NCBI GenBank assembly: GCA_963725065.1
Contig: CAVRXD010000053.1
Coordinates: 310,001 to 374,000 of the forward strand
DNA from: VAZQ01 sp963725065
Lineage (GTDB): Bacteria > Pseudomonadota > Alphaproteobacteria > Rhizobiales > Xanthobacteraceae
Length of the DNA stretch: 64,000 bases
Direction: 5' to 3'
Shown here: in pieces, positions 16,659-25,564 of the stretch
Position numbering within the stretch: the first letter of the stretch is position 1
Layout: each line of letters opens with the position of its first letter
Made by a program: the position numbers and the translations under genes
Notes under the pieces: generated by a model
What the model was told of the DNA's origin: nothing
Database searches by the model: none
Seen by the model: only the letters and a program-made list of their open reading frames with translations

Positions 16659-17693
16659 ATGGACCATTTTGCGGGACTGGACGTTTCGGTCAAGGAGACG
16701 AGCATCTGCATTGTGGATGACGCAGGCAAGATCGTTCGGGAAGTAAAGGTGGCGAGCGAACCTGAAGCGTTGTTGGCGGTGCTGAAGAACCCCGCCTACC
16801 ACTTCAAGCGAATTGGGTTGGAGGCTGGACCGTTGTCGCAATGGCTGTTCAGCGCTCTCGCCGATGCAGGATTGCCTGTGATCTGCGTTGAGACGCGGCA
16901 CATGCAAGCGGTGTTGAAGGCGCAGATCAACAAGACGGACCGCAACGATGCGCGCGGTATTGCGCAGATGATGCGGGCTGGGCTTTACCGTCCGGTGCAT
17001 GTGAAGACGATACGCAGTCAGAAACTGCGGATGCTGCTGACACATCGCAAACTACTGCAGTCGAAGGCGATCGCAATCGAGAATGACCTGCGCGGCACTT
17101 TGCGCAACTTCGGTCTCAAGGTTGGCATGGTTGGGAAGGTGAAGTTTGAGGCCCGTATCAAGGAGCTTGTTGAGAACCTCCCCGACCTGGCGGCGCTGGT
17201 CGAGCCGATGCTCATTGTCCGGCGGACGCTTCGCGAACAGATCGTCATCCTGCATCGCCGCTTGCTGGCCATCGTCCGGGATGATGAGGTGTGCCGGCGC
17301 CTGATGACGACCCCCGGTGTCGGCCCCGTTGTGGCGTTGACCTATCGCGCCACCGTCGACGTGCCCGCTCGCTTCCGAAAATCCAAGGCAGTCGGGGCCG
17401 TGTTTGGGCTGACGTGCGCCAAGTATCAATCGGGCGAGGTCGATCGGAACGGCAGAATATCACGCTGCGGAGATGAGATGATGCGGGTGATGCTCTACGA
17501 GGCAGCTCAGAGCATGCTGCATTCGAAGAAATGGTCCTGGCTCAAGGCCTGGGCGATGCAGGTCGCCAGGCGCCGTGGGATGAAAAAGGCGATCGTGGCC
17601 CTGGCGCGCCGGTTGGCTGTGATCATGCACCGCATATGGGTTGACGGCACCGAGTTCCGCTGGACCCGAGAACGGGCCACAGCAGCAGCATGA
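16659..17693 (+). mobile_element. IS110-family transposase (DEDD/Tnp_20), apparently intact
   Basis: 344 residues. N-terminal RuvC-like DEDD domain: GLDVSVKETSICIVD (Asp7), RIGLEAGPLSQW (Glu) and KTDRNDARGIAQMMRAG (paired Asp). C-terminal Tnp_20 domain: TTPGVGPVVALTYRATVD, AVGAVFGLTCAKYQSGEVD and GRISRCGDEMMRVMLYEAA, with the serine expected to attack DNA. AGAAGGAGAAGCGCAGC precedes the ATG. It inserted between a frameshifted binding-protein gene and the RTX gene. The open frame argues for recent activity. Confidence 0.92.
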
Positions 17694-17731
17694 AAACCGT
17701 GCAGCATCTAATCCAATAGGAGGAAACTCGA

Positions 17732-17822
17732 ATTCCACTGAGCGGTGGAATGATGTCCCTCGCGGGACGATGGATGAGGTGAGATCGTATGTCCGCTTGG
17801 ACCTGCCGTCACACTGACGGCA
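17732..17822 (+). ncRNA. Three-hairpin structured segment downstream of the IS110 transposase (candidate)
   Basis: Three stems stand in a row: ATTCCAC-tgagcg-GTGGAAT (17732-17751), GTCCC-tcgc-GGGAC (17755-17768) and TGCCGTCA-cac-TGACGGCA (17804-17822). No T-run follows, so an ordinary terminator is unlikely. In IS1111-type relatives the bridge RNA lies downstream of the transposase. Structure was read by eye; expression is unknown. Confidence 0.35.
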
Positions 17823-17908
17823 AGGCCGTCCCAAAGATTGTTCCGCCTCGTCTTCGAATCCCATGATGGAAGGGCCTTGGCGCCGATTCCGAAGAGAAGC
17901 ACGAGCCC

Positions 17909-18010
17909 GTGAGCGACATCGACACTGTGCTGGTGGATAGTCTGAAAGCGCTTGACTCCAAACGGCCGATTAGAGAAGCGGACATAGCCCGAGCTGAAGT
18001 CCCGGAGTGC
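17909..18010 (+). pseudogene. Fragment of a small rhizobial ORF
   Basis: GTG 17909 opens MSDIDTVLVDSLKALDSK then RPIREADIARAEV, resembling N-termini of small proteins common in Bradyrhizobium. After about 34 codons the frame runs antisense into the RTX gene, so only a fragment is supported. Confidence 0.3.
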
Positions 18011-18099
18011 AGCGACCGCCTGCCCATGTCTGGCTGGAAGTTCAAGAGAGGGTGGGCGGATGGCGTCGCAAGCGACTTGAGGCGCACCGCGCGGCCGTC

Positions 18100-19899
18100 T
18101 CACAGGAACATAAAGACAGAGTCGCCCGAGACCACACCGCTGAGCTGGATCATGCCGTCCGCGGCCAGATCGGCGTCCGTGTTGAACTGGATGAAGGTGT
18201 CGATGCCGTTGCTGAACCAGTTGATCTGGCCCGGCGCCGTGAACGCGGCGGTGCTGATGAAGGCGAAGTCCTGGTTGCCGGCGACCGTCTCGTCCGCATC
18301 CATGTTGGTGAAGTGAAGCACGTCGCCCTGCGCAGTGCTGTAGTCGGCGACGATGTCCGGGTTGTTCAAGCCAACCTCGTCGATGGACGACCACAGGAAG
18401 GCGTCGGCGCCGCCGTTGCCGCGCAACGTATCGACGCCGAGGCCGCCGACGAGGACGTTGACGCCGTCATTGCCGACGACGATGTTGTCAAGCTCGTTGC
18501 CGGTCAGGTTGATCGCGGCCGTGGTGGTGGCCGGGTCGGCATACAGCACCTCGACTTCGGACCCGTGCGCGAGGCTGTAACTCACGGTGGTCTGCACCTG
18601 GTCGAAGCCTTCGCCGGCATACTCCAGCACCAGGTCGTTGGCATCGTCGACGATGAAGATGTCGAAGTCCTGGCCGCCCAGCATCGTGTCGGCGCCGGTG
18701 CCGCCGTCGATGATGTCGTCGCCGGCGTTGCCCGCGATGGTGTCGTCGCCGCCGCCGCCGTTCAGCAGGTTGGTGTTGTCGTTACCGACGATGACGTTGT
18801 CGAGGTCGTTGCCGGTGCCGTTCTGGCCGCCATTGTGGACCAGCATCAGGTTCTCGACCTGGTCTCCGAGCGTGTAGTCGATGATCGAGGCCCAGACCGT
18901 GTCGGAGCCTTCGCCAGCAAATTCCGTCACCACGTCGCCCGCGTCGTCGACGGAGTAGGTGTCATCGCCGGTTCCACCCCACATGGTGTCGGCCTGGTCA
19001 CCGCCGTCGAGGATGTCGTTGCCGCCGAAGCCCTTGAGCACGTCGGTGCCGTCCATGCCGTCCAGGCCGTCCTTGTCCTCGCCGCCCCACAGGACGTCGT
19101 TGCCGCCGTAGCCGTAGAGCCAGTTGTCGCCGGCGAGGCCGTTGAGGACGTTATCGCCATCGTCGCCCGCCAGGGTATCCGCGTGGGCGGAGCCGATGAG
19201 ATTCTCGACTTCGCCGAGCTGGTCGCCGGCGGCGTCGCCGCCACTAGCAATATCGTAAATCAGCCAGACGTTGACTCCCTCCGCCGACCCCTCGTACGAC
19301 ACCGTGTCGATGCCGTCGCCGCCGTCGATGAAGTCGCCGCCGCGGCCGCCGTGAATGAAGTCGTTGCCTTCCACGCCCCACAGCGCGTTGACGTGATCGT
19401 TCCCGTAGAGCTCGTCGTCATACTTCGAGCCGGCCAGGTTCTCGATATTGACGAGCGTGTCGCCCTCGGCGTCGCCGCCCGAATTCCCGCTGCCGGGCCA
19501 CTGGGCGGGGTTGAGCGAGACGTGCACGCCCTCCTCCGAGAGGAAGTAGGCCGCCATATCGTTGCCGTTGCCGCCATCGAGCGTGTCGGCGCCGGCGCCG
19601 CCGTCGAGGTAGTCGTCGTTATTGCCGCCGTCGAGCTCGTCGTCGCCATCCTCGCCGAACAGGTAGTCGTTATCATCGCCGCCGAAGAGGCTGTCGTCGT
19701 TCTTGCCGCCGTAGAGCCAGTCGACACCGTCGCCGCCGTAGATCGTGTCTCGGCCGTCCTCGCCGTAGAGGATGTCGTCGCCGCCAAGGCCGTGAATGGT
19801 GTCGTGTCCATCACCCGCATAGACCGTGTCGTTGCCGGATGTGATGCCGTCGTCGGCATTGAGAATGTCCGAGCTCGTCGTTCCAGTGACGTAGGCCAT
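18100..19899 (-). CDS. RTX-repeat calcium-binding exoprotein
   Basis: 599 residues from MAYVTGTTSSDILNADDG (AGGAAAGGGCTGGACC precedes the ATG). It is acidic and built almost wholly of GGxGxDxLYG nonapeptides (GLGGDDILYGEDGRDTIYGG, DGGNNDDYLDGGAGADTLDG), which bind Ca2+ as parallel beta-rolls. The end (NGGADAFLWSSIDEVG, DIVADYSTAQGDVLHF) matches the serralysin-type C-terminal domain, and there is no N-terminal signal peptide, so type I secretion is expected. No catalytic domain or type I exporter is present in the window. The highly regular sequence makes a long false open frame on the other strand. Confidence 0.85.
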   Translation of the reverse strand: MAYVTGTTSSDILNADDGITSGNDTVYAGDGHDTIHGLGGDDILYGEDGRDTIYGGDGVDWLYGGKNDDSLFGGDDNDYLFGEDGDDELDGGNNDDYLDGGAGADTLDGGNGNDMAAYFLSEEGVHVSLNPAQWPGSGNSGGDAEGDTLVNIENLAGSKYDDELYGNDHVNALWGVEGNDFIHGGRGGDFIDGGDGIDTVSYEGSAEGVNVWLIYDIASGGDAAGDQLGEVENLIGSAHADTLAGDDGDNVLNGLAGDNWLYGYGGNDVLWGGEDKDGLDGMDGTDVLKGFGGNDILDGGDQADTMWGGTGDDTYSVDDAGDVVTEFAGEGSDTVWASIIDYTLGDQVENLMLVHNGGQNGTGNDLDNVIVGNDNTNLLNGGGGDDTIAGNAGDDIIDGGTGADTMLGGQDFDIFIVDDANDLVLEYAGEGFDQVQTTVSYSLAHGSEVEVLYADPATTTAAINLTGNELDNIVVGNDGVNVLVGGLGVDTLRGNGGADAFLWSSIDEVGLNNPDIVADYSTAQGDVLHFTNMDADETVAGNQDFAFISTAAFTAPGQINWFSNGIDTFIQFNTDADLAADGMIQLSGVVSGDSVFMFL

Positions 19900-20417
19900 G
19901 GTCCAGCCCTTTCCTGGTCGAGGCTTTCCGCGCCGCCTGGATGGCCGGCGCGCGCAGCCGTGCTGCCGGTCGGAGCTCGGTTCCGGCGGTGACTGTCTCC
20001 ACCGCTGTCCCTTGGTTGCGCGAAGGTCCCGGCGGTTCTCGCGTTGCGTGTCACAAGGACGTGACGCCATTGCGCGAGTTGTGTCGGCCGGCGAGATGGT
20101 GCATCGCACCGGGACACGACGCCTTCGAGCACGAAAGCTGGCGTCGACGTTGTGCGTCGGTGACGCGGATCGTGGCTTCGTCGAGGTTGCGATCTGACGA
20201 AGCTATAGCGCCAAACTATGGGGACCATTGTCGCGAAATAGGCGTTGTTGGACGCATTCGGCCGTGAGGCGTGAGCCGAAAAGTTCGTTCGAGTGGGTTG
20301 GTTCTTTTTTTGTGTTGGGCATCACAGACACAAGATGCTCGGCTTTCTAGGGTGCGGTGAAATAATCTCTATCCGGAGGCGTCGCGTGACGACGCCGCCA
20401 ACTGAGGACAGCAATTC
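19900..20417. other. Intergenic region upstream of RTX gene and SMR gene
   Basis: No gene recognised. A hairpin GGCGTCG-cgtga-CGACGCC lies at 20378-20396, about 20 nt before the SMR start, and could affect its translation. Confidence 0.4.
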
Positions 20418-20744
20418 ATGGGAGCCTGGGCAATCTTGGCCTTCTGCATTGTCGCGGAGGTCAGCGCGACCTCGCTCCTCACAAGATCGGAAGGATTTGC
20501 CCGGCCCGTGTACGGCCTCCTTGCACTCGTGATCTTGGGCGGCTGTTTTTGGGCTCTGTCTCAGGTCCTGACGCGAATACCCATGGGTGTGGCGTACGCG
20601 ATCTGGTCTGGCGCTGGCATAGCGCTGATTTGCGTCGCTGGTTGGTTATTCTTTCGGCAACCCCTCACCACCATCCAGGTCCTGTGCATCGGGTTGGTCG
20701 TTGTGGGTGCAATCGGCTTGAGCCTATCAACCAATCTGGCTTAG
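20418..20744 (+). CDS. Small multidrug resistance (SMR/EmrE-type) efflux protein
   Basis: 108 residues, four predicted membrane helices, the family's standard length. The membrane-embedded Glu14 is present in FCIVAEVSATSLL, and the IPMGVAYAIWSGAGIALI motif of helix 3 matches EmrE-type proton-coupled exporters of cationic compounds. GAGGACAGCAATTC precedes the ATG. It works as an antiparallel dimer; no partner SMR gene is adjacent, so a homodimer is likely. Confidence 0.9.
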   Translation: MGAWAILAFCIVAEVSATSLLTRSEGFARPVYGLLALVILGGCFWALSQVLTRIPMGVAYAIWSGAGIALICVAGWLFFRQPLTTIQVLCIGLVVVGAIGLSLSTNLA

Positions 20745-20815
20745 TCCGAGACTGGCGGGGGGCACCTGTCAGAAAGGAATGCAGCACTTGCGATGGCGTG
20801 GGGAAGGAGGTTGCA

Positions 20816-21022
20816 ATGTCTCTTCCTGGCAGTTTTCGACTGCCGCCAATGACGAAGCTTTCCGACGCGCTTTGGCGGCCGGCGGCGAAAAGCGCAAGGC
20901 ACGAAATCGCGGACAATGGCGCAGCGGCGGTGCCGAGGCGCTTGGCCGATTTGCGCCATGGGCGGCTTCAGGAGGTTCGCAGCGCAAAAGCTTGTTCGTT
21001 CGGCTTTCTGCATAAGGCGTGA
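20816..21022 (+). CDS. Small hypothetical protein
   Basis: 68 residues starting MSLPGSFRLPPMTKLSDALW, with an excellent ribosome site (GGGAAGGAGGTTGCA) before ATG 20816. Basic and without transmembrane segments. No family recognised. It ends 42 nt before the next binding protein. Confidence 0.4.
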   Translation: MSLPGSFRLPPMTKLSDALWRPAAKSARHEIADNGAAAVPRRLADLRHGRLQEVRSAKACSFGFLHKA

Positions 21023-21063
21023 TCGCGTCCCTGCATGCACACGACCTCCGGCGGGAGGGTCGC

Positions 21064-22056
21064 ATGGCAATCCACATCCGACGGCGAGAATTCGTTTTCA
21101 CAATGGGCGGCGCAGCAGTGGCGTGGCCGCTCGCGGCGCGCGCGCAGCAGCCGGGCAAGTCGCCCACGATTGGATTCCTGGGTGCGACCACGCCGACGAT
21201 CTGGGGTCCATTCGTCGGGGCTTTTCTGCAGCGCCTGCGCGAGCTCGGCTGGATCGATGGCCGCGACATCGCAATCGAATATCGCTGGGCGGAAGGGCGG
21301 GATGACCGTTATGCCGCGTTCGCGGCCGAAATTGTTCAGCGCAGGGTCGATGTCATCGTCACGGCAGGCACCGCGGCTACCATGTCCGTCAAGAAAGCGA
21401 CGTCGACAATCCCGATAGTTTTTGCTTCCGCTGGAGACCCGGTCGGGACCGGGCTGGTCGCCAGCCTGGCGCGCCCGGGCGGCAATGTCACCGGTCTATC
21501 GAACATGCAGACCGATCTTGGGGGCCTCAGACTTGAACTGTTGCGTGAAGTCGTACCTGCTCTCAATCGAGTGGCTGTCCTTGGCAATGCCGATAGCCCT
21601 CTCATCAGGTTGGAAATGGAGCGGGTCCAGGCGGCGGCGGTCCGGCTCGGCCTTGATGCGTTCAGGCTCGAAGTCATGAAGGCCGAGGATATCATCCCGA
21701 GCATCGAAGCGGCCAAAGGCGCTGCCGATGCGCTGTATGTTTGCAGCGATCCCTTCCTCACCACGCAGCGGGTTCGCATCAACACGTTGGCGGCCAGCGC
21801 CAGATTGCCAACCATGCATGCATTTCGAGAGCATGTTCTAGCTGGGGGCCTGATGTCCTACGGACCGAACTTCCCGGCCTTGTTCCGACGTTCAGGCGAT
21901 TACGTCGACAAGATTCTTCGTGGCTCGAAGCCCGCCGACATCCCCGTCGAGCAGCCGCTCAAGTTCGATCTGGTCTTCAACAACACGACCGCGAAAGCAC
22001 TCGGCTTAACCATCCCCGAATCGTTTTTGGTGCGCGTCACCGAAATGATCGAATGA
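21064..22056 (+). CDS. ABC_sub_bind periplasmic binding protein
   Basis: 330 residues from MAIHIRRREFVFTMGG, chosen for the GGCGGGAGGGTCGC ribosome site. Twin-arginine-type leader to ARAQQ. Landmarks: IEYRWAEGRDDRYAAFAAEI, ASAGDPVGTGLVASLARPGG, NVTGLSNMQTDLGGLRLELL, DPFLTTQRVRINTLAA, GGLMSYGPNFPALFRRSGDY. The C-terminus deviates (FNNTTAKALGLTIPESFLVR then VTEMIE) from the usual LLARADEVIE. It is followed directly by the tail of another paralog. Confidence 0.9.
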   Translation: MAIHIRRREFVFTMGGAAVAWPLAARAQQPGKSPTIGFLGATTPTIWGPFVGAFLQRLRELGWIDGRDIAIEYRWAEGRDDRYAAFAAEIVQRRVDVIVTAGTAATMSVKKATSTIPIVFASAGDPVGTGLVASLARPGGNVTGLSNMQTDLGGLRLELLREVVPALNRVAVLGNADSPLIRLEMERVQAAAVRLGLDAFRLEVMKAEDIIPSIEAAKGAADALYVCSDPFLTTQRVRINTLAASARLPTMHAFREHVLAGGLMSYGPNFPALFRRSGDYVDKILRGSKPADIPVEQPLKFDLVFNNTTAKALGLTIPESFLVRVTEMIE

Positions 22057-22338
22057 TTTTTCAGCAACAGTTTAAGGGGGCGACGCCAGTCTTTGCAATA
22101 TATTCGTCGCGTGCAAGCGTCGAAGCCGGCGGGCTGATGAGCTACGGACCGAGCCTGACAGATGCGCATCGGCAGATCGGCGTCTATGCCGGCCGCATCC
22201 TCAAGGGTGCCAAGCCGGGACTTGCCGGTCGTACAGGCGAGCAAATTCGAGTTCGTCATTAATCTGAATGCCGCGAAGGCCATCGGCCTCGAAGTGCCGC
22301 CAAGTCTGTCCGCCGCCGCCGACGAGGTCATCGAATAA
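22057..22338 (+). pseudogene. ABC_sub_bind protein, C-terminal half remnant with frameshift
   Basis: Begins abruptly after the previous stop: ATPVFAIYSSRASVEAGGLM, SYGPSLTDAHRQIGVYAGRI, LKGAKPG, then loses frame (one base missing near 22217) and resumes as SKFEFVINLNAAKAIGLEVP, PSLSAAADEVIE, stop 22336-22338. The N-terminal domain is absent, so this is the fused stump of a paralog, consistent with recombination between neighbouring copies. Confidence 0.75.
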
Positions 22339-22499
22339 TCTAGCCGATGTCTGAGTTTGGCACTTTTCTGCCGTGCCAACCGCGCCGAGCGATGTCCGGT
22401 TTCAGTGGCATTCCACGATCAATTTTGCTGCGATGCACGGCAGCGTTCTCGCGCGACGGGTGTGGTAATGTGCGGCTCCCGATCTGAGGAGGGGAGTCG

Positions 22500-23489
22500 A
22501 TGAAACGCCGCGAGTTCATCACGCTGCTCGGCGGCGCGGCGGCAGCATGGCCGCTTTCGGCGCGGGCACAGCAACCGGCGATGCCGGTGATAGGGTTCTT
22601 CGACTGGGGTTCGCCCGGACCGAGCGCAAGAGACGTAGCAGCGTTCCGTCAGGGTCTCGCTGAAGCGGGCTATGTCGAAGGCCAGAACCTCTCGATTGAA
22701 TATCGCTGGGCGGAGGGTGAATACGATCGCTTGCCGTTACTGGCGGCCGACCTTGTGCGTCGTCAGGTAGCCGTGATTGTAGCAAGGGGCTCAATCGGCA
22801 TGGCAATTGCGGCGGCGAAAGCAACCTCGACGATTCCGATCGTCGTCGCGGCCGGTGGCAATCCGGTGGAGTACGGCCTTGCCGCAAGCCTGAACCGGCC
22901 TGGCAGCAACGTCACGGGCGTCACATTTATTTCTACCGAGCTTGCCGGCAAGCGGCTCGATCTGCTGCACGAGATGGTTCCCCAAGCGACGACAGTCGCC
23001 TATCTTTCCGGCGGTCCATGGTCGCGGAAGTTCGAGAACGAAGCGAGCAGCGTAGTTGAGGCGGCAAGTGCGCTCGGGCGGCAGGTCATTGTCGTGGAAG
23101 CGAGGAGTGACGGCGAAATCGAAGCGGCCTTCGCGACCCTTGGCCAACGCCAGGCTGGGGCGCTCATGGTCGGGGTCGTTCCCCATTTTACGTACAACAG
23201 CAATAAGATTGTGGCGCTGGCGGCGCGCCACAAAATTCCGGCGATGTATCCTTTCCCTGTCTACGCCTTCGGCGGCGGCCTAATGAGCTACGGCGCCGAC
23301 GTTTTAGGCACCCTTCGCCAAGTAGGCCGCGACTATGTCTCGAAGGTTCTCAAGGGCGCCAAACCCGCCGATCTACCTATTCAGCGACCGAACAAATTCG
23401 AGCTTGTCATCAACCTCAAAACCGCGAAGGCGCTCGGCCTCGATGTGCCGTCGACCCTGCTCGCACTCGCCGACAAGGTCATCGAATGA
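22500..23489 (+). CDS. ABC_sub_bind periplasmic binding protein
   Basis: 329 residues, ribosome site GAGGAGGGGAGTCG before MKRREFITLLGGAAAAWPLS. Landmarks: MPVIGFFDWGSPGPSARDVA, IEYRWAEGEYDRLPLLAADL, NPVEYGLAASLNRPGSNVTG, TLLALADKVIE. It ends with an ATGA overlap onto the next paralog, whose first 30 nt are nearly identical to its own start. A typical member with no obvious ligand. Confidence 0.92.
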   Translation: MKRREFITLLGGAAAAWPLSARAQQPAMPVIGFFDWGSPGPSARDVAAFRQGLAEAGYVEGQNLSIEYRWAEGEYDRLPLLAADLVRRQVAVIVARGSIGMAIAAAKATSTIPIVVAAGGNPVEYGLAASLNRPGSNVTGVTFISTELAGKRLDLLHEMVPQATTVAYLSGGPWSRKFENEASSVVEAASALGRQVIVVEARSDGEIEAAFATLGQRQAGALMVGVVPHFTYNSNKIVALAARHKIPAMYPFPVYAFGGGLMSYGADVLGTLRQVGRDYVSKVLKGAKPADLPIQRPNKFELVINLKTAKALGLDVPSTLLALADKVIE

Positions 23490-24469
23490 AACGCCGCGAG
23501 TTCATCACGCTGCTCGGCGGCGCGGGGGCGGCGTGGCCGCTGGTGGCACGGGCGCAGCAGCCGGCGATGCCGGTGATCGGCTTTCTCAACAGCGCCTCGC
23601 CCGGCCCGTTCGTGCGGCTCGCGGATGCTTTCCGTCAGGGCTTGCGCGAAGGCGGCTATGTCGAAGGCCGGAACGTCACGATCGAGTACCGTTGGGCGGA
23701 CGGTCAATTTGCGCGGCTTCCGGAGCTGGCAACCGAACTGGTGCACCGTAAGGTATCCCTGATCGTCGCGACGGGGGGCACAGTGTCGGCGCGGGCGGCG
23801 AAGGAGGCGACCGCGACCATTCCGATCCTCTTCATTGCCGGCCCTAATCCAATCGGCGATGGCCTCGTGACTAGCATTAACCGGCCGGGCGGCAATGCCA
23901 CCGGCGTGGCTTTGTACACTTCGGAGTTGCTGCCGAAGCGGCTGGAGCTGCTGGGTGAGCTGCTGCCCCGCGCCGTAACGATTGCGCTACTCGTAAATCC
24001 AAGCGATGCCGCTTACGAACTCGAGACGAAAGGCGTCGAAGACGCGATGCGCGTAACCGGACAGCAAATGGTCCTCCTCGGGGCCAGCGCCGAGGGCGAC
24101 TTCGAACCCGCGCTTGTCTCTGCCGTCCGGCAACGGGCCGACGCGCTCCTGGTCAGCGCCAACCCGTTCTTTACGGGACAGCGTGCCCAACTTGTCGCAC
24201 TCGCAGCACGCCTTGCCGTGCCCGCAGGTTATCCGTGGCGAGAATATGCCGACGCTGGTGGGCTGATGAGTTATGGTCCCAGTATCGCGGGTGCGTACCA
24301 TCTGATTGGACGGTACGCCGGCCGCATCCTCAACGGCGAGAGGCCGGCCGACCTATCAGTGCAGGGACCGACGAAGTACGAATTGGTCATCAATCTCAAA
24401 ACTGCCAAGGGTCTCGGCCTGACCGTGCCGCCGACGCTGCTCGCACGCGCCGACGAGGTGATTGAATGA
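23486..24469 (+). CDS. ABC_sub_bind periplasmic binding protein
   Basis: 327 residues starting in the ATGA overlap with the preceding gene. Leader MKRREFITLLGGAGAAWPLV. Landmarks: NSASPGPFVRLADAFRQGLR, IEYRWADGQFARLPELATEL, GPNPIGDGLVTSINRPGGNA, ANPFFTGQRAQLVALAARLA, LLARADEVIE. A Bug-family gene starts 25 nt after the stop, so the trio 22500-25481 is probably one transcript. Confidence 0.92.
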   Translation: MKRREFITLLGGAGAAWPLVARAQQPAMPVIGFLNSASPGPFVRLADAFRQGLREGGYVEGRNVTIEYRWADGQFARLPELATELVHRKVSLIVATGGTVSARAAKEATATIPILFIAGPNPIGDGLVTSINRPGGNATGVALYTSELLPKRLELLGELLPRAVTIALLVNPSDAAYELETKGVEDAMRVTGQQMVLLGASAEGDFEPALVSAVRQRADALLVSANPFFTGQRAQLVALAARLAVPAGYPWREYADAGGLMSYGPSIAGAYHLIGRYAGRILNGERPADLSVQGPTKYELVINLKTAKGLGLTVPPTLLARADEVIE

Positions 24470-24494
24470 GGCAGCCCTGGAAACAGGCCCGGCC

Positions 24495-25481
24495 ATGAAA
24501 CTCCCCCGCCGTCGATTTCTGTATCTGGCCGCGGGCTCCGCCGCGCTCCCGGTTGCGTCACGCATCGAGAGGGCGCAAGCGCAGGATTATCCCGCCAAGC
24601 CGGTACGGATCATCACCCACTCAGCACCGGGCGGCTCGCCGGATGCGCTGTTGCGCATCGTGGGTGACCGCCTGTCGCAGATGTGGGGACGCCAGATCGT
24701 CGTGCTCAATCATCCCGGTGCCGGCGGTGCCGTCGCAGCCCGCACCGCTGCGCAAGCCGCTCCCGACGGCTACACGCTGTACATGCCCGCCTCATCGGCC
24801 TTCGTGACGCTGCCGGGGCTCCAGGCCAATCTGCCGCTCGAAGTACCGCGCGACTTCGTGCCGGCCGGGTTCGTCGCCTTGCAGCCATTCTTTCTGTCAG
24901 TGGTATCGTCGCTTGGCGCCAAGACCCTGCCGGAATTCATCGCGCTCGCCAAAGAGCGATCCGGCGAACTCTCCTACGCCGCAACGGGGCGCGGGACGCT
25001 CTCCCACCTCACCGGCGAAGCGCTGCAACAGCGTGCCGGCATCAAGCTTCTCATGGTCCCCTATCTCGGCGGCACCCCGCAGGCGCTCAACGACGTCATC
25101 AGCGGTCGCGTCCCGATGGTCATCGACGCCTATCCGCCGTTGTTGGGCGCGCTGCAGGCTGGAGCCATCAGGGCGCTCGCCGTCGGCTCGACCAAACGGC
25201 TGCCCGACTTTCCGGACCTGCCTACCGTCACCGAGACACTCCCAGGCTTCAGTCCCGGCGGTTGGCTCGCTCTGGTCGCCCCGGTCGGCACGCCCGACGC
25301 GATTGTGCGCAAGCTGAGCGACGACTTGCGCGAGGCAGTCCTTGATCCGACAACCAGGACCAAGCTTGAAACGACTGGCAACTACCCCAATCCGATGTCT
25401 CCGTCCGAACTCCTAGCGTTTATCCAGGCGGAGCAGAAGTCGTGGAAGCCCGTGCTGGAAGAGATCGCGCGCAATCCCTAG
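24495..25481 (+). CDS. Bug-family (TTT) substrate-binding protein with Tat-type leader
   Basis: 328 residues from MKLPRRRFLYLAAGSAALPV; this start places the RRRF leader at the N-terminus. Landmarks: AQDYPAKPVRIITHSAPGGS, VVLNHPGAGGAVAARTAAQA, APDGYTLYMPAS, DFPDLPTVTETLPGFSPGGW, LVAPVGTPDAIVRKLS. It belongs to a different fold family from the two ABC_sub_bind genes upstream, an unusual pairing of unrelated binding proteins in one apparent operon. No TctAB subunits are nearby. Confidence 0.9.
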   Translation: MKLPRRRFLYLAAGSAALPVASRIERAQAQDYPAKPVRIITHSAPGGSPDALLRIVGDRLSQMWGRQIVVLNHPGAGGAVAARTAAQAAPDGYTLYMPASSAFVTLPGLQANLPLEVPRDFVPAGFVALQPFFLSVVSSLGAKTLPEFIALAKERSGELSYAATGRGTLSHLTGEALQQRAGIKLLMVPYLGGTPQALNDVISGRVPMVIDAYPPLLGALQAGAIRALAVGSTKRLPDFPDLPTVTETLPGFSPGGWLALVAPVGTPDAIVRKLSDDLREAVLDPTTRTKLETTGNYPNPMSPSELLAFIQAEQKSWKPVLEEIARNP

Positions 25482-25564
25482 GGTACGCCGAGCGATGTCC
25501 GGTTTCAGGGGTAAAGCAGCCGTGCCGCAGAAATCCTGAGACGGCAGAGGTTGACCCGGAGCAG

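Noticed and set aside
18007..19992. A 661-codon plus-strand open frame opposite the RTX gene
   Set aside because: It is the antisense of highly regular GGxGxD repeats; the product is repetitive Val/Asp/Ala with no family pattern, whereas the minus strand gives a textbook RTX protein.
20341..20417. Possible guanidine (ykkC-type) riboswitch before the SMR gene, because CTAGGG occurs at 20347
   Set aside because: Only the first six bases fit. The later conserved blocks and the required length are missing, and the SMR protein looks EmrE-like rather than guanidine-specific.
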